A stretch of DNA of 64,000 bases from Paraburkholderia sacchari (lineage in GTDB: Bacteria; Pseudomonadota; Gammaproteobacteria; Burkholderiales; Burkholderiaceae), in the NCBI RefSeq assembly GCF_000785435.2, contig NZ_JTDB02000003.1, forward strand, positions 558,001 to 622,000, given 5' to 3'. This document shows, in pieces, positions 9,162 to 16,982 of this stretch. The first letter of the stretch is position 1. The number at the start of each line of letters is the position of its first letter. The position numbers were made by a program, and so were the translations under genes. Below the pieces are notes generated by a model. The model worked only from the letters and a program-made list of their open reading frames with translations. It did no database searches and was not told the origin of the DNA.

Positions 9162-9194
9162 AAAAAAGCCGTTGCGCAAGATACGCAACGGCTT
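9162..9194 (-). terminator. Rho-independent terminator of the proximal tRNA-Asn
   Basis: An 11 bp perfect stem (AAGCCGTTGCG / CGCAACGGCTT, 9166-9176 with 9184-9194) with a 7-base loop is followed on the minus strand by a run of T. It sits eight bases after the tRNA-Asn 3' end. Confidence 0.85.
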
Positions 9195-9202
9195 CGATAT
9201 TT

Positions 9203-9278
9203 TGGCTCCCCGACCTGGGCTCGAACCAGGGACCTACGGATTAACAGTCCGGCGCTCTACCGACTGAGCTATCGGGGA
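9203..9278 (-). tRNA. tRNA-Asn (GTT), copy 2 in transcription order
   Basis: 76 nt on the minus strand starting TCCCCGATAGCTCAGTCGG and ending in encoded CCA. The anticodon loop reads CTGTTAA, giving GTT. The acceptor stem TCCCCGA pairs with TCGGGGA, and the T arm has GGTTCGAGCC. It is identical to the copy at 9348-9423. Confidence 0.97.
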
Positions 9279-9309
9279 ACAGCAGTACAGCTACAACCTT
9301 TTACTTCAT

Positions 9310-9340
9310 GAAAAAGCCCGTTCTGGTTAACGGGCTTTTG
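9310..9340 (-). terminator. Terminator-like hairpin between the two tRNA-Asn genes
   Basis: On the minus strand AAAGCCCGTT and AACGGGCTTT form a 10 bp stem around a 6-base loop, followed by T residues. It lies seven bases after the first tRNA-Asn, so the second copy probably depends on readthrough or on its own weak promoter. Confidence 0.8.
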
Positions 9341-9347
9341 TAAATCT

Positions 9348-9423
9348 TGGCTCCCCGACCTGGGCTCGAACCAGGGACCTACGGATTAACAGTCCGGCGC
9401 TCTACCGACTGAGCTATCGGGGA
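9348..9423 (-). tRNA. tRNA-Asn (GTT), copy 1 in transcription order
   Basis: Identical over 76 nt to the copy at 9203-9278, with GTT anticodon and encoded CCA. A near-consensus promoter ends about 20 bases upstream. Confidence 0.97.
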
Positions 9424-9444
9424 TCAACAAAAGCAGAGAACGAG

Positions 9445-9473
9445 ATTCTATGGGGTCTGGCGTAACCTGTCAA
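9445..9473 (-). promoter_or_regulatory. Sigma-70 promoter for the tRNA-Asn pair
   Basis: On the minus strand TTGACA (9473-9468) is followed after exactly 17 bases by TAGAAT (9450-9445). The predicted start point lies around 9438, about 15 bases before the first tRNA base. Confidence 0.8.
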
Positions 9474-9557
9474 CACCTTGTCGTCATCTTGTTATTCATT
9501 CCTGCAAAAAAGACGCCAGGAATTCAGAATGACGACGCCCCAACGGCAGAACGATGC

Positions 9558-9881
9558 TTAGCGCGCGAGCAGCGCGAGCTTGTCCTTCACGTCCTTGAAC
9601 TCGTCGGCTTCCGGCAGCGGCGCCTTGGTCTTGGTGATGCTGGGCCAGCCCTTTGCCAGTTCGGCGTTCAGCTCGGTGAAGTGCTGCTGGTCGCCAGGCA
9701 CGTCCTCTTCAGCGTAAATGGCGTTCACCGGGCATTCGGCAACGCACACGGCGCAGTCGATGCACTCGTCCGGGTCGATCGCGAGGAAGTTGGGACCTTC
9801 GCGAAAGCAGTCCACCGGGCACACATCGACGCAATCGGTATAGCGGCACTTGATGCAGCTTTCGGTCACAACGTGGGTCAT
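9558..9881 (-). CDS. fdxA: 7Fe ferredoxin FdxA
   Basis: 107 residues, typical for FdxA. The cysteine pattern binds one [3Fe-4S] and one [4Fe-4S] cluster: C9 and C12 of CIKCRYTDC, then CVDVCPVDC, and the second set [12 protein letters not shown]. The protein carries low-potential electrons in the cytoplasm. The ATG at 9881 is preceded by AGGAG. The gene is divergent from pncB and lies upstream of the tRNA-Asn promoter on the same strand. Confidence 0.93.
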   Translation of the reverse strand: MTHVVTESCIKCRYTDCVDVCPVDCFREGPNFLAIDPDECIDCAVCVAECPVNAIYAEEDVPGDQQHFTELNAELAKGWPSITKTKAPLPEADEFKDVKDKLALLAR

Positions 9882-10158
9882 TCAGGCAGCTCCTGCATGC
9901 TTGTATCGGGGGTAGGCGCGGGGTTGACGATGCGCCAAAACCAATATTGTAACTGATGCCGATTTTCCGCAGCCAGAGGTCCGCAGCGGTTCTTAGATCG
10001 TTTCGTGATTAGTTTATGCATCACGTCGGGCAAGCACGATTCATCTGCGCGTGCGGACCGATGCGACATGAGGGCTAGCCGGCGAGCCGCGGGCGCATTC
10101 GGGTAACATGCAGGCATCTTCGGCGCATGCCGTTTGCGGCACAGCCGCCTCGCTCATC

Positions 10159-11361
10159 ATGATCATTACTTCGCTGCTCGATACCGACCTGTACAAATTC
10201 ACGATGATGCAGGTGGTGTTGCATCATTTCCCCGCGGCCAATGTGGAATACCGGTTCCGCTGCCGTACGCCCGACGTCGATCTCGTCCCTTACGTCGACG
10301 AAATCCGCAGCGAGATCCAGAAGCTTTGCAGACTGCGCTTTGCCGAGCCCGAGCTCGAGTATCTGCGCAAGATGCGCTTCATCAAGGGCGACTTCATCGA
10401 TTTTCTCGCGCTCTTCCATCTGAACGAGAAGTACATTTCGGTCGCGCCTTCGCCAAAGGGCAACGGCGAAATCGACATCGAAATCAAGGGGCCGTGGCTG
10501 CACACGATTCTCTTCGAGATTCCGGTGCTCGCCATCGTCAACGAGGTCTATTTCCGCAACACGCAGCAGCATCCGCAGTACGAGGAGGGGCGCGAGCGCC
10601 TGCGCCACAAGATCGAATTGCTCGGCGCGAAGCCTGAGTTCGCCGACTGCAAGATCGCCGACTACGGCACGCGCCGCCGCTTCTCGAAGCGCTGGCACGA
10701 GGAGGTGATCCTCACGCTCAAGGAGGATCTCGGCGAGCAGTTCACGGGCACGAGCAACGTCTACTACGCGATGAAGCACAACCTCACGCCGCTCGGCACC
10801 ATGGCGCACGAGTATCTGCAGGCGTGCCAGGCACTCGGCCCGCGTCTGCGCGACTCGCAGATCTACGGCTTCGAGATGTGGGCGAAGGAGTATCGCGGCG
10901 ACCTCGGCATCGCGCTTTCGGACGTCTACGGCATGCAGGCTTTCCTGCGCGACTTCGATATGTACTTCTGCAAGCTCTTCGACGGCGCGCGCCACGACTC
11001 GGGCGATCCGTTCGAGTGGGGCGAGCGTCTGCTCAAGCACTACGAGGACAACCGCTGCGATACACGTACGAAGACCATGATCTTCTCTGACGCGCTCGAC
11101 ATTCCGAAGGTGCTGCGCCTGTACGAGCGTTTTCGCGGGCGCTGCCGCCTCGCGTTCGGGGTCGGCACCAATCTCACCAATGATCTCGGCTATCAGCCGC
11201 TGCAGATCGTCATCAAGATGGTCCGCTGCAATGGCCAGCCGGTCGCCAAGCTTTCCGATTCGCCGGGCAAGAACATGTGCGACGACAAGGCTTATCTCGC
11301 GTATCTGCGTCAGGTGTTCGGCATCGAGCAGCCCACGGAAGAAGAGAGCGCGGGTCAATAA
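10159..11361 (+). CDS. pncB: Nicotinate phosphoribosyltransferase
   Basis: 400 residues starting [20 protein letters not shown], the standard PncB opening. It converts nicotinate and PRPP to nicotinate mononucleotide with ATP hydrolysis, in NAD salvage. The segment [14 protein letters not shown] contains the histidine expected to be phosphorylated, and [15 protein letters not shown] is the phosphate-binding region. An upstream in-frame start at 10108 would add 17 residues without similarity, so 10159 was chosen. The 277 bp between fdxA and pncB hold both promoters and no other gene that I can see. Confidence 0.95.
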   Translation: MIITSLLDTDLYKFTMMQVVLHHFPAANVEYRFRCRTPDVDLVPYVDEIRSEIQKLCRLRFAEPELEYLRKMRFIKGDFIDFLALFHLNEKYISVAPSPKGNGEIDIEIKGPWLHTILFEIPVLAIVNEVYFRNTQQHPQYEEGRERLRHKIELLGAKPEFADCKIADYGTRRRFSKRWHEEVILTLKEDLGEQFTGTSNVYYAMKHNLTPLGTMAHEYLQACQALGPRLRDSQIYGFEMWAKEYRGDLGIALSDVYGMQAFLRDFDMYFCKLFDGARHDSGDPFEWGERLLKHYEDNRCDTRTKTMIFSDALDIPKVLRLYERFRGRCRLAFGVGTNLTNDLGYQPLQIVIKMVRCNGQPVAKLSDSPGKNMCDDKAYLAYLRQVFGIEQPTEEESAGQ

Positions 11362-11380
11362 GCCCCTTTGCTCCAGGTCA

Positions 11381-11425
11381 GAAGAAAAGCGACGCCCCGG
11401 TATAATCGGCGCGTCGCTTTTCTTC
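11381..11425. terminator. 15 bp perfect inverted repeat after pncB, with TATAAT in the loop
   Basis: GAAGAAAAGCGACGC (11381-11395) is exactly complementary to GCGTCGCTTTTCTTC (11411-11425). The pyrimidine-rich right arm makes it a plausible pncB terminator. The 15-base loop contains TATAAT (11401-11406), 37 bases before the lutC-type ATG, so the same element may carry the next gene's -10 box. Confidence 0.6.
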
Positions 11426-11442
11426 ATCTGTCGAGGTCGCGT

Positions 11443-12117
11443 ATGGACTCCAAGGTCGACACCACGGCCGCCCGCCGCAGCATACTCGCGCGCATCCGCG
11501 CAGCGCAGGGCCGCGACGCGACGCCCGCCGCGCACGAGCGCGAAGCTGTCGCCGACTACCTCGCACGTCATCCGCAAGGACCGCGTCCGCCGCTCGAAGG
11601 CGATCTCGTTGTTCGCTTCATGGACGAGGCGAAGAAAATGGCGTCGAGCGTCGATGAAGTCGCGCAGCTCGCCGACGTACCCACTGCCGCCGCGCGCTAT
11701 CTTGCCTCGCTCGGGCTCCCGACCCAGGCCGTTGCCTGGAAGGTGCTCGAATCATTCGACTGGGCCGGCGCGGGATTGAGCGTCGAATTTCGCAAGCCGG
11801 AGGACCGCGATCTCGTCGGCCTGACCGGATGTTTTTGCGCGACCGCCGAAACGGGCACGCTGGTTCTGCTGTCCAGCCCGCAAACGTGGGCCTCCGGCGC
11901 GCTGCTGCCCGAGACGCATATTGCCGTCGTGCCGGCGTCGCGCATCGTGGCCGGTCACGAGGACGCTTTCGCGCTCATGCGGGCCGAACGCGGCGAGCTG
12001 CCGCGCGCGGTCAACTTCGTTTCGGGACCGTCGCGCACCGGCGATATCGAACAGACCATCGTCCTCGGCGCGCACGGGCCGTATCGCGTGCATGTCATCG
12101 TCGTGAAGGGCGCATGA
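11443..12117 (+). CDS. LutC/YkgG family (LUD domain) protein
   Basis: 224 residues with the LUD domain that forms LutC: VEFRKPEDRDLVGLTGCFCA, ETGTLVLLSS and PETHIAVVPASRIVAGHEDA, ending VIVVKGA. LutC belongs to the LutABC iron-sulfur lactate oxidase, but no lutA or lutB is nearby, so the role here is open. The frame extends upstream to 11368; ATG 11443 (MDSKVDTTAARRSILARI) matches family N-termini. The stop overlaps the next start by four bases (ATGA), so it is translated with the antiporter gene. Confidence 0.85.
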   Translation: MDSKVDTTAARRSILARIRAAQGRDATPAAHEREAVADYLARHPQGPRPPLEGDLVVRFMDEAKKMASSVDEVAQLADVPTAAARYLASLGLPTQAVAWKVLESFDWAGAGLSVEFRKPEDRDLVGLTGCFCATAETGTLVLLSSPQTWASGALLPETHIAVVPASRIVAGHEDAFALMRAERGELPRAVNFVSGPSRTGDIEQTIVLGAHGPYRVHVIVVKGA

Positions 12118-13481
12118 CGGTTGAGGCGGCCGTCGTCGACGGCGCAACGCTTCCCGCTGCATGGGGCCTGCCGTTCGCGTGCATGCTGCTGTCGATCGCG
12201 CTCTTTCCGATGTTTGCGGCTACGTTCTGGCATCGCCACTTCGGCAAAATCTCGGCGGCCTGGGCCTTCGCGTTCCTGCTGCCGTTCGCGGCGACGCACG
12301 GTTTCGCGGCCACTTGGCCGCTCATGCTGCACGCGTTCTTCGACGAGTACGTGCCGTTCATCGTCCTGCTCGGCGCGCTCTATACGATATCGGGCGGCAT
12401 CTGCGTGTACGGGAACCTGCGCGGCTCGCCGCGCACGAATACCGCGATTCTCGCGCTCGGCACTGTGCTCGCTAGCGTGATGGGCACGACCGGCGCGGCG
12501 ATGCTGCTGATCCGGCCGCTCCTGCGCGCGAACGACAACCGGCGCCACAACGTCCACGTCGTCGTGTTCTTCATCTTTCTTGCGGCCAATGCGGGCGGCT
12601 CGCTCACGCCGCTCGGCGATCCGCCGCTGTTCCTCGGCTTTCTCAACGGCGTGGGTTTCTTCTGGACTACGCAGCATCTCGCGCTGCCGATGCTGTTCGT
12701 CTGCGGCGTGCTGCTTGCCGCGTTCCATGCGCTCGATTCGTGGTACTTCCATCGTTCGGGTGAGGCGCGCGCAGCGTTTCTCGATCCGACGCCGGATACG
12801 CCGGAGCTTTATGTCGGCGGCAAGCTCAACTTCGTGCTGCTCGTGCTCGCGATTGCGCTCGTGCTGATGAGCGGCGTCTGGAAGCCCGGCATCGATATTG
12901 CGTTGCCCGGCGTGCACCTCGAGTTGCAGAACCTCGTGCGCGACATGGGGCTGGTCGTGCTGGCGATCGTGTCGCTCGTGTTCGTGGCCCGCAAGGCGCG
13001 CGCGGACAACGACTTCGACTGGGCGCCCATCGTCGAGGTGGCGAAGCTGTTCGCGGGCATCTTCGTGACGATCGCGCCGGTGATTGCGATGCTGCGGGCG
13101 GGCGAGGCGGGCGTGTTCGCTGCGCTGATCCAGTTCGTGAACGGCGCGCCCGGCCAGCCCAACGACGCGCTGTACTTCTGGGCCACGGGCCTGCTTTCTT
13201 CGTTTCTCGACAATGCGCCCACCTATCTCGTGTTCTTCAATCTCGCGGGCGGCGACGCGCAGGCGCTCATGACGGGCGGTGCGAAAACGCTCGCGGCCAT
13301 CTCGGCCGGCGCGGTCTGGATGGGCGCGATGACCTATATCGGCAACGCGCCGAATTTCATGGTGAAGGCGATCGCGCAGCAGCGCGGTGTGCGCATGCCG
13401 GGCTTCTTCGGTTTCCTGGGCTGGTCCTGCGCAATCTTGCTGCCGGTGTTCGCCGTGGCGACCTGGCTCTTTTTCGTCTAA
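12114..13481 (+). CDS. NhaD/CitMHS-type sodium:proton antiporter
   Basis: 455 residues with about twelve hydrophobic segments, in the ion transporter superfamily. The conserved loop ANAGGSLTPLGDPPLFLGFL and the late segment SFLDNAPTYLVFFNLAGG are the two pseudo-symmetric signatures of this group. It is probably an inner-membrane cation/proton antiporter or carboxylate transporter. The start at 12114 overlaps the LutC-type stop; the reading frame opens far upstream antisense-free, but only this ATG gives translational coupling. Confidence 0.8.
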   Translation: MTVEAAVVDGATLPAAWGLPFACMLLSIALFPMFAATFWHRHFGKISAAWAFAFLLPFAATHGFAATWPLMLHAFFDEYVPFIVLLGALYTISGGICVYGNLRGSPRTNTAILALGTVLASVMGTTGAAMLLIRPLLRANDNRRHNVHVVVFFIFLAANAGGSLTPLGDPPLFLGFLNGVGFFWTTQHLALPMLFVCGVLLAAFHALDSWYFHRSGEARAAFLDPTPDTPELYVGGKLNFVLLVLAIALVLMSGVWKPGIDIALPGVHLELQNLVRDMGLVVLAIVSLVFVARKARADNDFDWAPIVEVAKLFAGIFVTIAPVIAMLRAGEAGVFAALIQFVNGAPGQPNDALYFWATGLLSSFLDNAPTYLVFFNLAGGDAQALMTGGAKTLAAISAGAVWMGAMTYIGNAPNFMVKAIAQQRGVRMPGFFGFLGWSCAILLPVFAVATWLFFV

Positions 13482-13544
13482 CGGTTGGGTTCGGCCCGAC
13501 TTGTTGAGTTGACCTTTATTTGATCTGCAGTGCGGAGAGTACCC

Positions 13545-14534
13545 ATGCAAAAAATTCTCGTGGCGAGGCCGATCTTTCCGGACGTGATCGATCGTCTCAA
13601 GCAGTATTTCGACGTCGACTGGAACAACGGCGAGACGCTGTCCGCCGACGCCCTCAAGGCGCGGCTCGCCGACAAGGACGGCGCGCTCACCATGGGCGAG
13701 CCGATCGACGCGGCAGTGCTGGCCGCCGCACCGCGCCTGCGCGTGGTTTCGAACATGGCGGTGGGATACAACAACTTCGACATGCCGGCCTTCAACGCGG
13801 CGAACGTGCTGGGCACCAATACGCCCGACGTGCTCAACGAAACCACTGCCGACTTCGGCTGGGCGCTGATGATGGCAGCCGCGCGCCGCGTGAGCGAATC
13901 GGAGCACTTTCTGCGTGCGGGCAAATGGCGCAAGTGGTCCTTCGACATGTTTCTCGGCGCGGACATTCACGGCTCGACGCTCGGCGTAGTCGGCATGGGC
14001 CGCATCGGCCAGGCGCTCGCGCGCCGCGCGCGCGGCTTCAACATGCGCGTGATCTATCACAACCGCTCGCGCGTCGCGCCCGAGATCGAGGCCGAACTCA
14101 ATGCGGAATATCGCTCGAAAGAAGCGCTGCTCAAGGAGGCCGATCACGTCGTGCTCGTGCTGCCATATGTGCCGGCGAATCACCATACGATCGGCGCTGC
14201 CGAACTCGCGCTGATGAAGCCCACGGCCACGCTCACGAATATCGCGCGCGGCGGCATCGTCGACGACGCGGCGCTCGCCGAGGCGCTGCGCACGCGCCAG
14301 ATCGCCGCTGCGGGACTCGATGTGTTCGAGGGCGAGCCGAGCGTGCATCCGGCCTTGCTTACCGTGGACAACGTGGTGCTCACGCCGCACATCGCGAGCG
14401 CGAGCGAAGGCACGCGCCGCGCGATGGCCAACCTCGCCGCCGACAACCTGATCGCCGCGCTGGGCGTTGGTCCGCGCGCGGGCCAGCCGCCGAACCCGAT
14501 CAATCCGGACGTGATGGGGAAGGCGCGTACATGA
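13545..14534 (+). CDS. D-isomer-specific 2-hydroxyacid dehydrogenase (glyoxylate/hydroxypyruvate reductase type)
   Basis: 329 residues starting MQKILVARPIFPDVIDRL. The NAD(P) site is GVVGMGRIGQALARRA; catalytic Arg, Glu and His lie in NIARGGIVDD, FEGEP and LTPHIASAS. Such enzymes reduce glyoxylate, hydroxypyruvate or 2-ketogluconate in the cytoplasm. The substrate cannot be fixed by eye. GGAGAG precedes the ATG by seven bases. Its stop overlaps the rmuC start (ATGA). Confidence 0.9.
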   Translation: MQKILVARPIFPDVIDRLKQYFDVDWNNGETLSADALKARLADKDGALTMGEPIDAAVLAAAPRLRVVSNMAVGYNNFDMPAFNAANVLGTNTPDVLNETTADFGWALMMAAARRVSESEHFLRAGKWRKWSFDMFLGADIHGSTLGVVGMGRIGQALARRARGFNMRVIYHNRSRVAPEIEAELNAEYRSKEALLKEADHVVLVLPYVPANHHTIGAAELALMKPTATLTNIARGGIVDDAALAEALRTRQIAAAGLDVFEGEPSVHPALLTVDNVVLTPHIASASEGTRRAMANLAADNLIAALGVGPRAGQPPNPINPDVMGKART

Positions 14535-16024
14535 ACGCGGAGCCGTTGATGGCGGTGGCGACGCTCGTGCTTGCGGTCGCGCTGGCGATCGCGGTGTTCG
14601 CGCTGTTGCGTGCGCGCCGGGGCACGCAGGACGACGAGCACGCGGAAGCCATGCTCGACGCGCTCGACCAGTTGAGCGACCGCATCGCGGGTTCGACCGA
14701 CAACCAGGCGCGCGCGGCCGAGCGCATCGAGCGCGAGTTGCGCAATGAAATCGCGCGCACCGCGCAGGCCTCGCGCAGCGAGTTCGGTGGAGGCTTCGCG
14801 CAGGTGCAGCAGGGGCTCGCCGCACATCTCACAAGCATCGCGACCGTACAGAACGGCCAGTTGGAGAGCTTCGCGCAGCAGCTCGAAGCGGTGCGCCAGA
14901 GCCAGCAGTTGCAGGCGCAACAGGCGCGCGACGAGCAAGGCCAGGCGCTGCGCCATTTCGGCAATGTGCTTAATCAACAGCTCGCGCAGCTGAGCGAGGC
15001 CAACGACCGCCGCCTCGCCGAGGTGCGCGCGACGCTCGAACAGCGCCTGAAGGACATCGAAGCCAACAACGCGGCCAAGCTCGAAGAGATGCGCCGCACC
15101 GTCGACGAGAAACTGCACGCGACGCTCGAACAGCGCCTCGGCGAATCGTTCAAGCTCGTCTCCGACCGGCTGGAGCAGGTCCATCGCGGGCTGGGCGAGA
15201 TGCAGACGCTCGCGGCGGGCGTCGGCGACCTGAAGAAAGTGCTCACCAACGTGAAGACGCGCGGCACATGGGGCGAAGTGCAGCTCGAAGCGCTGCTCGA
15301 ACAGATGCTCACGCCCGAGCAGTTCGCGAAAAACGTGGCGACGGTGCCGGGCAGCAGCGAGCGCGTGGAGTTCGCGATCCGGCTGCCGGGGCGGGGGCTC
15401 CAGAGTGGTGCTGTCGGGGCAAGCCCGGACAGCGCGCCGGTCTGGCTGCCGGTCGACGCCAAGTTCCCGCGCGAGGACTACGAGCGGCTCATCGATGCGC
15501 AAGAGCGCGCCGACGCGGCCGGCATCGAGGAAGCCGGCCGCGCGCTGGAAGCGCGTGTGCGCGCCGAGGCTCGCACCATCGCCGAGAAATACGTCGCGCC
15601 GCCGCACACGACCGACTTCGCGCTGCTGTTTCTGCCCACCGAAGGGCTTTACGCCGAGATCCTGCGCCGCCCTGGCCTCACCGATCTGTTGCAGCGCGAC
15701 TACCGCGTGAGCGTCGCGGGCCCGACCACGTTGACGGCGCTGCTCAACAGCCTGCAGATGGGTTTTCGCACGCTCGCGATCGAGAAGCGTTCGAGCGAGG
15801 TCTGGCAGGTGCTGGGCGCGGTGAAGACGGAGTTCGGCAAGTTCGGCGAAGTGCTCGCGCGCACCAAGTCGCAGCTGGAGACCGTAACGCGTTCGATCGA
15901 AGCCGCCGAAGTGCGCACGCGCGTGATGAACCGCAAGCTGCGCGAGGTCGAGGCCTTGCCTGGCGAGGCTGCGTCGAACCTGCTCGGCGATGCGCTACGC
16001 AACGGTGAATGCGGCGACGAATGA
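14531..16024 (+). CDS. rmuC: DNA recombination protein RmuC
   Basis: 497 residues. An N-terminal membrane anchor (VATLVLAVALAIAVFALL) is followed by a long coiled coil of about 200 residues rich in Gln, Glu, Arg and Ala (LEQRLKDIEANNAAKLEEMR), then the RmuC nuclease-like core with KTRGTWGEVQLEALLEQML and VDAKFPREDYERL. RmuC limits recombination between inverted repeats and is related to restriction-like nucleases. A short insertion (GRGLQSGAVGASPDSAPVW) interrupts the core near residue 285. Translation is coupled to the dehydrogenase gene. Confidence 0.92.
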   Translation: MNAEPLMAVATLVLAVALAIAVFALLRARRGTQDDEHAEAMLDALDQLSDRIAGSTDNQARAAERIERELRNEIARTAQASRSEFGGGFAQVQQGLAAHLTSIATVQNGQLESFAQQLEAVRQSQQLQAQQARDEQGQALRHFGNVLNQQLAQLSEANDRRLAEVRATLEQRLKDIEANNAAKLEEMRRTVDEKLHATLEQRLGESFKLVSDRLEQVHRGLGEMQTLAAGVGDLKKVLTNVKTRGTWGEVQLEALLEQMLTPEQFAKNVATVPGSSERVEFAIRLPGRGLQSGAVGASPDSAPVWLPVDAKFPREDYERLIDAQERADAAGIEEAGRALEARVRAEARTIAEKYVAPPHTTDFALLFLPTEGLYAEILRRPGLTDLLQRDYRVSVAGPTTLTALLNSLQMGFRTLAIEKRSSEVWQVLGAVKTEFGKFGEVLARTKSQLETVTRSIEAAEVRTRVMNRKLREVEALPGEAASNLLGDALRNGECGDE

Positions 16025-16069
16025 CGCGCGCGTCGCGCAGGCCACCCAACGAAGCATTTCCCAAAAGAC

Positions 16070-16109
16070 ATCGGGCCGTCCGCAGATCGCTGCGGACGGC
16101 CCGATTTTC
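16070..16109. terminator. Bidirectional terminator between rmuC and the GNAT gene
   Basis: A perfect 16 bp stem (16070-16085 with 16090-16105) around ATCG, flanked by AAAA on the left and TTTTC on the right, sits between convergent genes. Confidence 0.88.
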
Positions 16110-16124
16110 ATGCTGCTGGCGTTT

Positions 16125-16622
16125 TTAGCTCGCGACCGGTTCGGCAGGCGCCGCAAGCTGGTCGAGCGCATCGCCCGTCACGCGCACCACGCGCCAGTCG
16201 GGCAGGATGGTTGCGCCCATCTTCTCGTAGAAGCGGATGGCCGGCGTGTTCCAGTCGAGCACGGTCCACTCGAAGCGGCCGCACTTGCGCTCCACGGCAA
16301 TGGCCGCGAGGGCGCGCAGCAGCGCCGTGCCCAGTCCCGTGCCGCGCTGCGACGGCTGCACGTACAGGTCTTCGAGATAGAGTCCGCGACGCCCGAGGAA
16401 AGTCGAGTAGTTGTGGAAGAACAGCGCATAGCCGACGATGCGGCCCGCGTCCTCGGCCACCAGTGCCTCGGCCGCCGGGTGCGCGCCGAACAGCGCATCG
16501 GCGAGTCCTTCGGGCGTGCCCGTGAAGAGGTGCGTGAGCTTTTCGAACTCGGCGAGTTCGTACATCAGCGCGTGCATGGCGCTGACGTCGGCGGGCGCGG
16601 CTGCGCGGATCGTAGCGGCCAT
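16125..16622 (-). CDS. GNAT family N-acetyltransferase
   Basis: 165 residues of a single GNAT fold resembling diamine/thialysine acetyltransferases: YLEDLYVQPSQRGTGLGTAL carries the acetyl-CoA loop (Q/R-x-x-G-x-G), and WTVLDWNTPAIRFYEKMGA is the C-terminal motif. The substrate is probably an amine. ATG 16622 overlaps the TGA of the upstream membrane protein gene; the frame continues upstream to 16709, inside that gene, so the coupled start was chosen. Confidence 0.85.
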   Translation of the reverse strand: MAATIRAAAPADVSAMHALMYELAEFEKLTHLFTGTPEGLADALFGAHPAAEALVAEDAGRIVGYALFFHNYSTFLGRRGLYLEDLYVQPSQRGTGLGTALLRALAAIAVERKCGRFEWTVLDWNTPAIRFYEKMGATILPDWRVVRVTGDALDQLAAPAEPVAS

Positions 16623-16897
16623 CACGCCTCCTCGGGTACGTCGGAGAGATGGATCTCGATGCCGCCGAAGCGCGCGGCGACCCAGTTGTACAGGTGGCAG
16701 GCAATCCACAGCAGCACGAAGCCGACGATTGCATTGAGGATCAGCGCGCTGAACACGGTGCCGAGCTCGAAGGTGCCGTAGCGGAAGAACGCGACTACCG
16801 CGACGAGCAGCACGACCGGAACGCTGAAGGTCAGGTACACGAGGATGAGAGCCTTCGCGGTCTGTCCGGCGGCGATGAACGAAATCTGTTTTTTCAT
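16622..16897 (-). CDS. Small two-helix membrane protein of unknown function
   Basis: 91 residues beginning MKKQISFIAAGQTAKALILV, with hydrophobic spans around residues 15-38 and 49-67 and a charged C-terminus IEIHLSDVPEEA. I do not recognise a named family. The stop overlaps the GNAT start by three bases, so the two are co-translated. About 85 bp separate it from the moeA stop. Confidence 0.7.
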   Translation of the reverse strand: MKKQISFIAAGQTAKALILVYLTFSVPVVLLVAVVAFFRYGTFELGTVFSALILNAIVGFVLLWIACHLYNWVAARFGGIEIHLSDVPEEA

Positions 16898-16982
16898 GTG
16901 AATCGGTCCGTAGGTCGAGGGGACGTCTCAGATGGACGCCGAATCATGTTGAACGATGCGGTGACGGGTCATGGGCGCGGTG

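Noticed and set aside
10075..11577. A 500-codon minus-strand frame across pncB
   Set aside because: Antisense shadow; pncB on the plus strand is unambiguous.
12114..13481. Arsenite pump ArsB as identity of the antiporter
   Set aside because: No ars genes are adjacent and the loop motifs fit the NhaD/CitM-type group better.
11955..14825. A 956-codon open frame on the minus strand
   Set aside because: It lies opposite the LutC-type, antiporter and dehydrogenase genes, is Arg/His-rich and has no recognisable motif.
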